From an uncultured Clostridia bacterium (GTDB taxonomy: Bacteria > Bacillota > Clostridia > UBA1381): DNA of 64,000 bases. The notes beneath the pieces are model-generated. The model worked only from the letters and a program-made list of their open reading frames with translations, made no database searches and had not been told where the DNA came from. Each line of letters starts with the position of its first letter. Within the stretch, counting starts at the first letter, position 1. This document shows, one piece after another, positions 17,310 to 26,660 of this stretch. Position numbers and translations under genes: made by a program. The stretch spans positions 1-64,000 of the forward strand of contig CAKSNH010000012.1 of NCBI GenBank assembly GCA_934476075.1, in the 5' to 3' direction.

Positions 17310-18929
17310 GTGGCAAATGATGCAGTGTTAAATTTGCAGAATCCGATTAATATTTTACCGGTTGCAAATGCCAATTTGCAGAATGTCAAAAAAGCCGGCA
17401 ATGCAAAAACGGCAGACAGCAAAACAGACAAGAATTTTGCGTCTGTGCTGAAAGAGCAAAACAGCGGCGAAAATGCAAACGTGCAGAACAATTCTATGCA
17501 GAAAGTTACGGCACAAAAGGTTGACAAGGCTGTGGACAAGACGGCAGACGGCGGGGAGGATACCGATAATGTTGCCGATGAAAAAACGGTAAGTACGGCA
17601 GAAGATTTATTGAATTTATATGCCATGCTTAATAATACGGCAAATGCGGATATTCAGTCGGATAATGCAGGTGCGACAATTTCGGAAGATGCGGAGAATG
17701 TCAGCGTCACGGAAGTGAACATACAGCCGGCTGAAACATTGACAGCAGATAAGATTATCACGGTGGATACCGAGTATAATACAGATGCAAATGCAGATGT
17801 TTTAAATAACGCTGATGTTAATGTGAGTGATGTAAGCAGTTCCGCCGAGGAAATTAAGCCGACGGATTTGGGTATGCCGGTTGAGAATGTTGATGTAAAA
17901 ACAGAGCAAACGGCAGAAGATACAAGTCCAAATCAAACTCAAAGTTATACGTCTGATGAAAATGTTGAAAAATTCAGCAATTTTATCAGTGACATGAATA
18001 TCAATGCAAAAGATATTGTAAGTGTCAAGTATACCGCATACAGCAATGTCGCTAATGAACAAGGCAAGACTAACGTAGAAAATCTGCTTCAAAAAATGTT
18101 TGCAGATGTTCCGCAGGAGGAAGTGCAGACTGCCGATAATGCGGAAACAGTGAATGTGGCTGAAACGGACAGTTTGGTTGCTGAGAATGTACAGAGCAAT
18201 TTTGCGGTACAGACGGTTGGTACAGCGGTGAATAAGATTGCCGCAGAGAATACCGATGTGAATGTTCAAACCGAGAATGTACAGCAGGTAAGCGAGGTAC
18301 AGACAGATACGGTGCAAGGTATGACTCAAACAGAGGAAAACGCCGATAACAACGGTGATAATTTCGCCGGAAACAGCAGCAATGACGGACAAAACAATCA
18401 GGAATTGTTTGCGGATAAAAATATCAGCAATAATGTTCATTCATACGGCGTAAACCAGACAGCGGTATTCAAAATGTATGATATTGATACAGCAAAGAAT
18501 ACGTCAAATCAGCTGAACACTATTTTGACAAGTGCACTGACCGATAAGGAGTTTATGGAGAATATCCAGACTACCAAGCAGATGGTTATACAGCTTAATC
18601 CCGAAAATATGGGGAAGATTATGGTCAAGCTGCAAGCGGTGGGTGAAACAATGTCGGTGAAGATTGTATCGACAAATTCGGAAGTCCGTGATATGATTTC
18701 TTCGCAGCTGTCACAGCTTACAATGGCTTTGAAAGAACAGGGCTTAAATGTGACAAATGTGGAGGTTTCACAATCGGCTTTGCAGAATAATCGTGAAAAT
18801 CCTCAAAATCAGCAGGGACAGCAGCAAGGACAGGAAAATCACGATAAAAATGAAGAAAACCGCCCGAATAACTATTCGTCGTTCAGAGAACAGATTGAGG
18901 ATAGTTTGGAACAGGTGGCAATGGCATAG
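17310..18929 (+). CDS. fliK: Flagellar hook-length control protein FliK
   Basis: 539 aa. It uses a GTG start seven bases after AGGAGGG; the upstream ATG at 17292 lies on the other side of that ribosome binding site. Residues 1-390 are a low-complexity Asn/Asp/Thr/Val/Glu-rich ruler region. The conserved hook-specificity domain is at about 415-500 with IQLNPENMGKIMVKLQ and LTMALKEQGLNVTNVEVS, followed by a Gln/Asn-rich tail. FliK measures the hook and switches export from hook to filament proteins. Confidence 0.9.
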   Translation: MANDAVLNLQNPINILPVANANLQNVKKAGNAKTADSKTDKNFASVLKEQNSGENANVQNNSMQKVTAQKVDKAVDKTADGGEDTDNVADEKTVSTAEDLLNLYAMLNNTANADIQSDNAGATISEDAENVSVTEVNIQPAETLTADKIITVDTEYNTDANADVLNNADVNVSDVSSSAEEIKPTDLGMPVENVDVKTEQTAEDTSPNQTQSYTSDENVEKFSNFISDMNINAKDIVSVKYTAYSNVANEQGKTNVENLLQKMFADVPQEEVQTADNAETVNVAETDSLVAENVQSNFAVQTVGTAVNKIAAENTDVNVQTENVQQVSEVQTDTVQGMTQTEENADNNGDNFAGNSSNDGQNNQELFADKNISNNVHSYGVNQTAVFKMYDIDTAKNTSNQLNTILTSALTDKEFMENIQTTKQMVIQLNPENMGKIMVKLQAVGETMSVKIVSTNSEVRDMISSQLSQLTMALKEQGLNVTNVEVSQSALQNNRENPQNQQGQQQGQENHDKNEENRPNNYSSFREQIEDSLEQVAMA

Positions 18930-18938
18930 GAGGAAAGT

Positions 18939-19487
18939 ATGGCATTAACAAATATAAGCGGTAATTCATTTAACTTATTTGATACGTCAACAACCGATAC
19001 AACAACGGCAAAAACAAAAAATCAATCGACGACAGATAAGATAAATCAAGCATTTTCGTATGCTACAAAGGAAACAAATGATGCGTTAGGTAAGGATACC
19101 TTTTTAAAATTGATGATTTCAAAACTTTCTAACCAGGACCCGCTCGACCCTACCGATGATTCGGAGTTCCTTTCACAGTTGGCTCAGTATACAACTATGG
19201 AACAAATGATGAATATGTCAGAAACAATGACTTTACAACAGGGTTTTGACATGGTAGGCAAGTATGTTATTGTTCAATACAACGATTCATACTTTACGGG
19301 AACGGTCGACAGTGTTATTTATGACAAGGGCGAAATAACGCTTGATGTCGGTGGAATTAAAGTCAGCATGGATGCTGTAAAAGAGGTTATGTCAAAACCG
19401 TATACGCCGGACGACAGCAGCGGTGATACAACAACGGACAGCAGTACGGATACGACAGACAAAACGGAAGAAACAACAGAAAATTAA
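18939..19487 (+). CDS. flgD: Flagellar hook capping protein FlgD
   Basis: 182 aa scaffold that caps the growing hook. The conserved N-terminal block DTFLKLMISKLSNQDPLDP and FLSQLAQYTTMEQM is present. It lacks the large Ig-like insert of enteric FlgD and ends in a Thr/Asp-rich tail. AGGAGG lies just upstream, ten bases after fliK. Confidence 0.93.
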   Translation: MALTNISGNSFNLFDTSTTDTTTAKTKNQSTTDKINQAFSYATKETNDALGKDTFLKLMISKLSNQDPLDPTDDSEFLSQLAQYTTMEQMMNMSETMTLQQGFDMVGKYVIVQYNDSYFTGTVDSVIYDKGEITLDVGGIKVSMDAVKEVMSKPYTPDDSSGDTTTDSSTDTTDKTEETTEN

Positions 19488-19543
19488 ACAGCATTTTAAT
19501 GCGGATTATATTGATAAACATGAATTTTTGGAGGTAAAGTGAA

Positions 19544-20350
19544 ATGATTAGGTCATTATATGCAGGTGTGTCAGGTTTGAAAAATCACCAAACAAGAATG
19601 GACGTTATAGGTAATAACGTTGCAAACGTAAATACTTACGGATTTAAGGCCAGCAGAGTTGCTTTCGCTGATATATTCAGCCAAACAATCGGTACTGCAT
19701 CAGCTCCGAGAGATGAAATGGGCGGTACAAACATTAAACAGGTTGGTTTGGGAAGTAAGGTTGCTGCAATCAACACTAACTGGAATCCGGGTTCTTTCCA
19801 GGCAACAGAAACAGAAACAAACGTTGCTCTTGACGGTGACGGTTTCTTCATGGTAAGAGGTTCTGACGGTGCAACTACATATTACACAAGAGTAGGTAAT
19901 TTTGAACTTGACGGTGAAGGAAATCTTGTTTTGTCGGGTTTGGGATATAAGGTATTGTCTTCTGATGAAGATACTATCAATGCACAAGGCTATACAAGCG
20001 TGGCTATTGATAAAAACGGTGTCATCACAGGCTTAAATGCAGACGGCGAAAAAGAAGAAATTGCAACTTTGGGTGTTGTAAACTTCTATAATCCAAGCGG
20101 TTTGAAGAAAATCGGCAACAGCTTGTTCCAAGACGACGTAAACTCGGGCGACCGTATTGAAGACGGCGATTTGGTAGCAGGTCAGAACGGTACGGGCGAA
20201 ATTCAATCGGGCGGTTTGGAAATGTCAAACGTAAGCTTGGCTGATGAATTTACAGACATGATTACAACTCAAAGAGGTTATCAGGCAAATTCAAGAGTTA
20301 TCACAGTTTCGGATACTTTGCTTGAAGAATTGATTAACTTGAAGAGATAA
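19544..20350 (+). CDS. flgE: Short-form flagellar hook protein FlgE
   Basis: 268 aa, the compact hook subunit of Bacillus/Clostridium type rather than the ~400-aa enteric form. The N-terminal signature is MDVIGNNVANVNTYGFKASR. A single hook-basal-body beta domain follows (FQATETETNVALDGDGFFMV). The C-terminus is MITTQRGYQANSRVITVSDTLLEELINL. Position after fliK and flgD supports hook rather than rod. Codon use (TCT, GCT, CTT) is closer to highly expressed genes than in neighbouring export genes. Confidence 0.93.
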   Translation: MIRSLYAGVSGLKNHQTRMDVIGNNVANVNTYGFKASRVAFADIFSQTIGTASAPRDEMGGTNIKQVGLGSKVAAINTNWNPGSFQATETETNVALDGDGFFMVRGSDGATTYYTRVGNFELDGEGNLVLSGLGYKVLSSDEDTINAQGYTSVAIDKNGVITGLNADGEKEEIATLGVVNFYNPSGLKKIGNSLFQDDVNSGDRIEDGDLVAGQNGTGEIQSGGLEMSNVSLADEFTDMITTQRGYQANSRVITVSDTLLEELINLKR

Positions 20351-20363
20351 TTAATATGATAAA

Positions 20364-20389
20364 ATCCGCCCGTTTTAGGGCGGGCGGAT
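20364..20389 (+). other. GC-rich hairpin between flgE and flbD
   Basis: ATCCGCCCG (20364-20372) pairs perfectly with CGGGCGGAT (20381-20389), 13 bases after the flgE stop and without a U-tract. Its GC content is far above the surroundings. It may protect the hook mRNA 3' end or partly attenuate transcription into flbD. Confidence 0.7.
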
Positions 20390-20417
20390 AATGATATTCA
20401 GAAAAGGATTGATTGCC

Positions 20418-20624
20418 ATGATAAGTGTGACGAGATTAAATGATACGGTGTTTTTGGTAAACCCAGATATGATTGAATTTATAGAAGAAACTCCGAACAC
20501 AGTTGTGTCGATGTCAACAGGCAAGAAGATTGTCGTGAAGGAAAGTGCCGAGGAGCTGACGGACAGAATTGTGGCATACAGAAGAAAAATTTTTGGACAT
20601 ATATTTGATGGATTACATAATTAA
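20418..20624 (+). CDS. flbD: FlbD/SwrD family flagellar protein
   Basis: 68 aa. The family pattern is clear: MISVTRLNDTVFLVNPDMIEFIEETPNTVVSMSTGKKIVVKES. In Bacillus subtilis the homologue SwrD raises flagellar motor power. The start at 20418, ten bases after AAGGA, matches family length; the frame also extends upstream into the hairpin region. It is in its normal flgE-motA context. Confidence 0.92.
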   Translation: MISVTRLNDTVFLVNPDMIEFIEETPNTVVSMSTGKKIVVKESAEELTDRIVAYRRKIFGHIFDGLHN

Positions 20625-20633
20625 TTTTTACAG

Positions 20634-20652
20634 ATTTTCAGAATGTATCTGA
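20634..20652 (+). repeat. 19-base element, copy 1 (motA leader)
   Basis: The 19 bases at 20634-20652 recur exactly at 26695-26713 in the fliQ-fliR gap. The core TCAGA-ATGTA-TCTGA is an inverted repeat; here the stem extends to seven pairs (TTTCAGA/TCTGAAA). It lies 27 bases before the motA start and could be an RNA hairpin or an operator. Confidence 0.6.
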
Positions 20653-20678
20653 AATAAGTAAGTCAGGGGTGAAATTAA

Positions 20679-21476
20679 ATGGAGATAACAACCATTCTAG
20701 GACTTTGTATCACGTTGGCGTGCTTAATATTTGGTATTGTACAGCAAGGAAGTCCTTCAGCATTTATTGATGTGTCATCAATATTTATTACAGTAGGAGG
20801 TACTATTGGAGCAACAATAGCAAGTTATCCTCTAAAAGATTTGAAAAACATGATGAAGGTTATACCTATTGCATTTAAAAAATGCGATTATGACCTTTAC
20901 AGCACAATTTATAAAATCATAGACCTTGCAAATATAGCAAGAAAAGATGGTTTATTGGCACTGGACAACAGAGCAAGAGATATTGAAGACCCATTTTTGA
21001 AAAAAGGTGTTATGTTGGTTGTCGATGGTACTGACCCTGAACTTATAAGAAATATTATGGAAACGGAAATTGTATTTAAAGAGGACAGACACAGTATGGG
21101 AAGTAATATTATGTTCAGTGCTTCCTCATTTGCACCTGCATTCGGTATGATTGGTACATTGGTCGGTCTTATAGGTATGCTTAAAAACCTTGAAGATTCA
21201 AGTACGTTGGGTACAGGTATGGCGACTGCACTGGTAACAACTTTGTACGGTTCTATCCTGGCTAACATGGTATGTACACCGTTTGCGACAAAGCTTAAAA
21301 ATATTGCCGAACAGGAAACTAAATACAATGAATTGATTTTGGAGGGTCTTCTATCAATTCAAGCGGGTGAAAACCCAAGATTGATTGAAGAAAAATTGTT
21401 ATCATTTATATCTAAGTCGGAACAGGAATCGGAGAATTCCGAAAAGGGAGCGACGGAAAGTAGTGTGGCAGGATGA
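20679..21476 (+). CDS. motA: Flagellar motor stator protein MotA
   Basis: 265 aa inner-membrane stator subunit. Four transmembrane segments are visible (about residues 4-22, 28-48, 145-170, 178-200). The conserved proline region is PAFGMIGTLVGLIGML, and a charged cytoplasmic loop contacts FliG. It overlaps motB by four bases. Like other Firmicutes, the stator genes are inside the flagellar operon next to fliL. Confidence 0.95.
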   Translation: MEITTILGLCITLACLIFGIVQQGSPSAFIDVSSIFITVGGTIGATIASYPLKDLKNMMKVIPIAFKKCDYDLYSTIYKIIDLANIARKDGLLALDNRARDIEDPFLKKGVMLVVDGTDPELIRNIMETEIVFKEDRHSMGSNIMFSASSFAPAFGMIGTLVGLIGMLKNLEDSSTLGTGMATALVTTLYGSILANMVCTPFATKLKNIAEQETKYNELILEGLLSIQAGENPRLIEEKLLSFISKSEQESENSEKGATESSVAG

Positions 21477-22234
21477 TTAAGAAGAAGAAGAATGATTCAG
21501 GCCCGAAGGGTGCTAACTGGATGGACACATACGGTGATATGGTTACCTTGCTTTTGACATTCTTTGTTTTGCTTTATTCTTTCTCATCTGTCGATTCAAA
21601 TAAGTGGGAACGTTTGGTTGCGGCACTGAGCGGTAACAAAAGCGTTCTGCTGAATGATACTGAGGTTAAGGAACTGGAATTTCCGGATTTGGATATTCAA
21701 AAGGATACCGAGGACTCAAACACTGATACGACACAGTCGCAGGAGCCTGACAAAAACGGTGAAATATCCACAAAGAATGCAGCCGAATTATATCAGCAGC
21801 TTAAAAGTTACATAGAGCAAAATAATCTTAGCAATGACGTAGCTATAACCAAAAACGGTGATGAAATCAGAATAAGATTTACAAGTAATGTATTATTTGA
21901 TTTGGGTAAGGCGGATATAAGACCCGATGCCTATAATATATTGAATGATGTGGCGTCCGCATTGAAAAATTACAATCAAACCATTGAAATGGTGAGAATT
22001 GAAGGACATACGGATAATCTGCCGATTTCGACAAGAGAGTTCCCGTCAAACTGGGAATTGTCAACATCGAGAGCGGTAAACGTTTTAAGGTATTTTGTCG
22101 AGGTAAACGGTCTGCCGGCTACAAGATTATCGGCGGTGGGATACGGCGAATATCATCCGTTTGCGGACAATTCAACCGAAGCGGGACGTGCAATGAATCG
22201 TCGTGTTGATTTTGTAATCAACGTTATAGAGTAA
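21473..22234 (+). CDS. motB: Flagellar motor stator protein MotB
   Basis: 253 aa. A single N-terminal transmembrane helix contains the ion-binding Asp in WMDTYGDMVTLLLTFFVLLY. A linker follows, then a C-terminal OmpA-like peptidoglycan-binding domain (EGHTDNLPI, NWELSTSRAVNVLRYF, MNRRVDFVI). It anchors MotA to the cell wall. The coupling ion (H+ or Na+) cannot be settled from the sequence. Confidence 0.95.
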   Translation: MIKKKKNDSGPKGANWMDTYGDMVTLLLTFFVLLYSFSSVDSNKWERLVAALSGNKSVLLNDTEVKELEFPDLDIQKDTEDSNTDTTQSQEPDKNGEISTKNAAELYQQLKSYIEQNNLSNDVAITKNGDEIRIRFTSNVLFDLGKADIRPDAYNILNDVASALKNYNQTIEMVRIEGHTDNLPISTREFPSNWELSTSRAVNVLRYFVEVNGLPATRLSAVGYGEYHPFADNSTEAGRAMNRRVDFVINVIE

Positions 22235-22253
22235 AGTGTAAGGGGAGTTAATT

Positions 22254-22655
22254 ATGTCTAAAAAAATAATTATAGTTTTAATAATAATTATAGTCTTGTT
22301 AATTTCGGGCGGTGTAGGATATTTTGTTTGGAACAATCAGAGCCAAAAGGTTAAAGTATATCAAGTAGACCCCGGAGAATATTTTATAACAAATGTGTGT
22401 GAAAGTAAGTGTTTGATAAAAGCAGACCTTATTATAGAAACAACAAACAAAAAGACTTCCGAGTATTTGAATAAAAATCAGGTGAAAATGCGTGATGCGA
22501 TAATCAAGATACTCAGAAGCAAAAAGTATGACGAGATTATGCGTGCTGATATACAGGAAGTTTTGAAGGAAAATATAATTCAGGATTTGCAGAATGAATA
22601 TCAGCTTGAAGGAATAGATAACGTTTATTTCAGCGAATTTGTAGTACAGCAATAA
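22254..22655 (+). CDS. fliL: Flagellar basal body-associated protein FliL
   Basis: 133 aa. One N-terminal transmembrane helix (residues about 4-27, VLIIIIVLLISGGVGYFVW) is followed by a periplasmic-side FliL domain ending IDNVYFSEFVVQQ. FliL surrounds and supports the stator. Position between motB and fliM supports the assignment; sequence conservation is modest, as is normal for this family. Confidence 0.9.
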   Translation: MSKKIIIVLIIIIVLLISGGVGYFVWNNQSQKVKVYQVDPGEYFITNVCESKCLIKADLIIETTNKKTSEYLNKNQVKMRDAIIKILRSKKYDEIMRADIQEVLKENIIQDLQNEYQLEGIDNVYFSEFVVQQ

Positions 22656-22693
22656 AATATAACAGCAACTTATAGATAGGGCGGTGGAGAGAA

Positions 22694-23686
22694 TTGTCAG
22701 ATGTGTTATCGCAAAGCGAGATTGACCAGCTTTTAAAAGAATTGACGCAAGGAGGTTCTTCATCTGGGTCAAGCGTGCAGGAAGATGACGTAAAAGTAAA
22801 AAAATATGATTTCAGAACGGCTAATAAGTTCACCAAAGAGCAAATCAGAACATTGGATAATATATACAGCACATTTTCTCATTTATTCTCGACGTATTTA
22901 TCGGGAACATTGAGAACCATGTGTCAGGTAGAGGTGCTTTCGGCAGAAGAACAGACGTATTCTGAATACACAAACTCTTTGCAATCACCACTGATTCTTG
23001 CAATAGTTGATATGCCGCCGCTGGATGGGTCGACTTTGATTGAAATGTCACCTAACATAGCATACGGAATTATCAATCGTTTGTTAGGCGGTAAGGGCGG
23101 AGATTTGGAAGCTTCCAAAACTTTTACGGATATTGATATTGCATTGATTGAAAAGGTGCTTGTGCAGATGATGAAGATTATCGACGACGCATGGTCGAGA
23201 GTAATTCATGTTGAGTCGGCACTTAATCGTATTGAAACAAGCACACAGTTTGCACAGATTGTATCATATAGAGAACCGACTGTAATTATAACTATCAGTG
23301 TGAAAATCGGTGATGAGGTTGAAGGTTTTATCAACATTTGTCTGCCGCTTAGTACGATAGAACCTATTGCATCAAAAATGGAAAACTCTATGTGGGTTTC
23401 AAACAAAAAGGTTGTGCATGCAAAAGAAGATGAAGTTGAAATTAAAAAGCGTCTTATGAATTCTAAATTCGACGTGGTGGCAACTTTTAACGATACGACT
23501 ATTACGCTTAGGGACTTTATGGCATTAGAGCCGGGAGATGTATTACCGCTGAAACACGGTGTTAATGAAGGATTAAATATAAGTGTGGCGGGACTGCCTA
23601 AGTTTATTGGTAAGGTCGGTACTTTTGAGAGAAAGTATGCAGTGAAGATTACAGGCAAGATAGAGGAGGACAGAGAAGATGGGTGA
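22694..23686 (+). CDS. fliM: Flagellar motor switch protein FliM
   Basis: 330 aa C-ring protein that binds CheY-P. The TTG start is preceded by GGTGGAGAGA. The N-terminal CheY-P-binding peptide LSQSEIDQLLKEL is intact. The CheC-like middle domain is followed by the C-terminal SpoA domain (FDVVATFNDTTITLRDFMALEPGDVL). The final eight bases overlap fliY. Confidence 0.95.
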   Translation: MSDVLSQSEIDQLLKELTQGGSSSGSSVQEDDVKVKKYDFRTANKFTKEQIRTLDNIYSTFSHLFSTYLSGTLRTMCQVEVLSAEEQTYSEYTNSLQSPLILAIVDMPPLDGSTLIEMSPNIAYGIINRLLGGKGGDLEASKTFTDIDIALIEKVLVQMMKIIDDAWSRVIHVESALNRIETSTQFAQIVSYREPTVIITISVKIGDEVEGFINICLPLSTIEPIASKMENSMWVSNKKVVHAKEDEVEIKKRLMNSKFDVVATFNDTTITLRDFMALEPGDVLPLKHGVNEGLNISVAGLPKFIGKVGTFERKYAVKITGKIEEDREDG

Positions 23687-25028
23687 TATGTTGACACAAG
23701 AGGAGATTGACGCTCTGCTTAATGGCGGAGACGGTGATTCATCAAAAAGTGAAACACCGGCAGTTGACGAACCTCAGCAAGCACCTGATGAGAATACACA
23801 AGACGGTGCACAAGTGACTCAAGAAACACAACAAGACAGCGGTGATGACGGTGATGAGAAAAAAACAAAGGCCGTATTGACTGATTTAGAGCGTGATACA
23901 TTGGGCGAAGTGGGCAATATTTGTATGGGTTCTGCCGCAACTGTACTTCACAATTTATTGGACAGACGTGTAAATATTACTACGCCGGTTGTATCAATCA
24001 CAAGCCAAAGAGAATTGGCAAGCCAATATGACGTGCCGTATGTCGCAATTCATGTACCGTATGTTGAAGGACTTGTCGGCGATAATATGCTTGTTATCAA
24101 GGCAAGTGATGTAAAAGCGATTACATCGGTACTTTTGGGAACAAACGATTATGATGACGGTTCTGAAGAATTGGACGAACTTCATCTTAGTGCTATCAGC
24201 GAAGTTATGAACCAGATGATGGGTTCATCGGCAACCGCTATGGCAAAACTTATCAACAAGAAAATTAATATTTCAACTCCTGTTGCGGAAACTGTACGTT
24301 TTGAAGATGATAAGGTTGCAACTGTATTCAAAGGCGAGGATACCGATTTGGTAGCAATCAAATTTGAAATGGACGTTGAAGACTTGTTTACAACAGAAAT
24401 TATGCTTTTGATGGACGTACAGTTCAGTAAAGACATAGTAAACGGTTTCTTCGGAGGGCAAGAACCTGAGTTAGAACCACAGGAACCGCCTCAGGTTATT
24501 AATGACAGTTTTGAAATGCCCGAACAACCTGTACCTGAGTATGTTGCACCGCCGCAGCAGCCACAGCAGCCACAGCAAGCTGCACCGCAGCCAATGGCTC
24601 AGCCTATGCAACAGCCGGCACAGCCGATGTATCAACAACCGGTACAACAGCCAATGTATCAGCAGCCGGTACAACAACCAATGTACCAACAGCCGGTACA
24701 GCCTATGTATCAGCCGCCGCAGCCGGTTAATGTACAGCCTGTACAGTTTGAGAGCTTTGACGTACCGTCAAATCTTGATTTGGGTGAAAACATTGACTTG
24801 CTTATGGACGTACCTTTACAGGTTACGGTTGAATTGGGACGTTCAAAACGTACTTTGAAAGACATTCTGGATTTGAGCGTGGGTTCGGTTATTACGCTTG
24901 ATAAGCTTGTGGGTGAACCGGTTGACGTTGTGGTAAACGGCAAGCTTGTTGCAAAAGGCGAGGTAGTTGTTGCTGAGGACAATTTCGCAGTGAGAGTTCT
25001 CGATATTTTGAGAGAAAAGAAGAAATAA
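23679..25028 (+). CDS. fliY: Flagellar motor switch phosphatase FliY
   Basis: 449 aa Firmicutes C-ring protein combining FliN and CheC functions. The N-terminal CheY-P-binding peptide is LTQEEIDALLNGGDGD. Two CheC-like phosphatase helices are TLGEVGNICMGSA and AISEVMNQMMGSS. A long Gln/Pro linker (about residues 270-350) has repeats of QQPMYQQPV. The C-terminal FliN/SpoA domain begins near residue 365 (VPLQVTVELGRSKRTLKDILDL). It probably removes phosphate from CheY at the switch. Confidence 0.95.
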   Translation: MGDMLTQEEIDALLNGGDGDSSKSETPAVDEPQQAPDENTQDGAQVTQETQQDSGDDGDEKKTKAVLTDLERDTLGEVGNICMGSAATVLHNLLDRRVNITTPVVSITSQRELASQYDVPYVAIHVPYVEGLVGDNMLVIKASDVKAITSVLLGTNDYDDGSEELDELHLSAISEVMNQMMGSSATAMAKLINKKINISTPVAETVRFEDDKVATVFKGEDTDLVAIKFEMDVEDLFTTEIMLLMDVQFSKDIVNGFFGGQEPELEPQEPPQVINDSFEMPEQPVPEYVAPPQQPQQPQQAAPQPMAQPMQQPAQPMYQQPVQQPMYQQPVQQPMYQQPVQPMYQPPQPVNVQPVQFESFDVPSNLDLGENIDLLMDVPLQVTVELGRSKRTLKDILDLSVGSVITLDKLVGEPVDVVVNGKLVAKGEVVVAEDNFAVRVLDILREKKK

Positions 25029-25053
25029 TATGCTCTTGTGATTGGAGTAGAAA

Positions 25054-25605
25054 ATGTTTTGGGATTTTGTTAAAATTATTGCATATTTATGTGTGTGCGT
25101 ATTTGTTATTTGGCTTTCGTATAAGGTCAGCAAGGGATTGGCGGGGTATTCCGGCAAGCTCGGTATGACAAAATACATGAAGCCGATTGACCGTATGGCA
25201 CTCGGCAAGGACTCGGCTCTTAACATAGTACAGGTCGGGAACAAGTATATGCTTATCGGCGTTTCGGGCGGCAAGATTGATATGCTGTGCGAATTGTCGG
25301 AGGAGGACTTGGTGGAGCTGAGTGCCGGCGGTGCGGAAACGGACATATATTCGGCGGTGAAAGACAATATCTCACCGGCGGTATCTTGGGTGTCCGATTT
25401 TGCGAAAAATGTAGGCGATAAGGTACGAAAAAATAAGAAAAAAAGCCGAAAAGGCAATTTTTCCGATATGCTGAATGACAATATCGAAAACGGCGAAACA
25501 TACGATGAAAATTCGGTAGTTGACGAATTATTGAAAAATTCGGAGATGAGAATGAATAATTTTAAGAACAAATTATCGGATAAGCGGGGTGACGGACAGG
25601 AATGA
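25054..25605 (+). CDS. fliO: Flagellar biosynthetic protein FliO/FliZ
   Basis: 183 aa. An N-terminal transmembrane helix (about residues 5-24) is followed by the FliO pattern DRMALGKDSALNIVQVGNKYMLIGVSGGKIDML. The C-terminus is charged and variable. FliO helps assemble the FliP ring of the export gate. It overlaps fliP by four bases, matching the conserved fliY-fliO-fliP order. Confidence 0.88.
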   Translation: MFWDFVKIIAYLCVCVFVIWLSYKVSKGLAGYSGKLGMTKYMKPIDRMALGKDSALNIVQVGNKYMLIGVSGGKIDMLCELSEEDLVELSAGGAETDIYSAVKDNISPAVSWVSDFAKNVGDKVRKNKKKSRKGNFSDMLNDNIENGETYDENSVVDELLKNSEMRMNNFKNKLSDKRGDGQE

Positions 25606-26363
25606 AAGCTAAAAAGAAAAAACTTATATGCGGTGTTTTCATATGTTCCGTTATATTTACGCTGTTGTTCGCTACAACGGCTCATGCGGTAAATATATTC
25701 CCGTTCGGCGATATTGGCTGGGAAGGTTCGCCGCAGGATATGTCTACAAGTATGCAGATTATACTCGTGTTGACCATTCTGTCGCTTGCACCGTCAATAT
25801 TGATTATGATGACAAGCTTTACAAGAATTGTTATCGTAATTTCGTTTTTGAGAAATGCACTGGGTACGCAGAATGCACCGCCAAATCAGGTGGTTATAGG
25901 TTTGTCGCTGTTTTTGACATTCTTTATTATGGCACCTGTGGCAAGCGATATAAAAACAAATGCGTATGAGCCGTACATGGCTCAGCAGATAACTCAGCAG
26001 GAGGCATTTGAAAAGGCAAAAGAACCTATACGAGATTTTATGCTTAGGCAGACGTACTCGAAGGACTTAAATCTGTTCCTTGATTTGGGCAACAGAGAAC
26101 AGCCTGAGAAAATCGAGGAGATTTCATTTGACGTTATTATTCCGGCATTTATTGTAAGCGAATTGAAACGTGCATTCCAGATAGGTTTCTTTATTTACAT
26201 ACCGTTTATTGTTATTGATATGGTTGTGGCGAGCACACTTATGTCGATGGGTATGATGATGCTGCCGCCGAGTATGATTTCTTTGCCGTTTAAGATTATG
26301 CTGTTCGTATTGGTGGACGGCTGGGATTTGGTAATACAGACATTGATTACGAGTTTTGGATAA
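25602..26363 (+). CDS. fliP: Flagellar export gate protein FliP
   Basis: 253 aa. An N-terminal signal-like helix (residues about 7-28, ending TAHA) is followed by FliP core motifs: LAPSILIMMTSFTRIVIVISFLRNALGTQ, PPNQVVIGLSLFLTFF and FIPFIVIDMVVASTLMSMGMMMLPP. It forms the pentameric core of the export channel with FliQ and FliR. Confidence 0.97.
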   Translation: MKAKKKKLICGVFICSVIFTLLFATTAHAVNIFPFGDIGWEGSPQDMSTSMQIILVLTILSLAPSILIMMTSFTRIVIVISFLRNALGTQNAPPNQVVIGLSLFLTFFIMAPVASDIKTNAYEPYMAQQITQQEAFEKAKEPIRDFMLRQTYSKDLNLFLDLGNREQPEKIEEISFDVIIPAFIVSELKRAFQIGFFIYIPFIVIDMVVASTLMSMGMMMLPPSMISLPFKIMLFVLVDGWDLVIQTLITSFG

Positions 26364-26385
26364 AGTGAAAGGCTAAGTGAATGTT

Positions 26386-26655
26386 ATGACACAGTCAGAC
26401 GTAGTTACAATTTTGCAGCAGGCGTTGTATACAATCATTTTGGTGTGTGCACCGATGCTGCTGGTGAGTTTAATAGTTGGTTTGATTATATCTATCTTTC
26501 AGGCAACAACTCAGATTAATGAACAGACTTTGAGTTTTGCCCCGAAGATTATAGCAATTTTTGTAACGCTTATTGCGTTTGGACCATGGATGATTAACAA
26601 ATTAATGGATTTTACTTATAAATTATATGATTTTATTAATTTGACTGCGGGTTAA
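26386..26655 (+). CDS. fliQ: Flagellar export gate protein FliQ
   Basis: 89 aa with two transmembrane helices and the family core LLVSLIVGLIISIFQATTQINEQTLSFAPKI. The ATG at 26386 gives the usual length; an in-frame GTG at 26377 is nearer to the GAAAGG ribosome binding site and cannot be excluded. It is followed by an unusually long, structured gap before fliR. Confidence 0.95.
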   Translation: MTQSDVVTILQQALYTIILVCAPMLLVSLIVGLIISIFQATTQINEQTLSFAPKIIAIFVTLIAFGPWMINKLMDFTYKLYDFINLTAG

Positions 26656-26660
26656 TGGTG

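Noticed and set aside
24550..24735. Short tandem repeats that could suggest a repeat array
   Set aside because: They encode the Gln/Pro linker of FliY in frame; there are no spacers, so this is not a CRISPR.
24843..25685. 280-codon minus-strand open frame
   Set aside because: Covers the ends of fliY, fliO and the start of fliP on the other strand, all of which are firmly identified.
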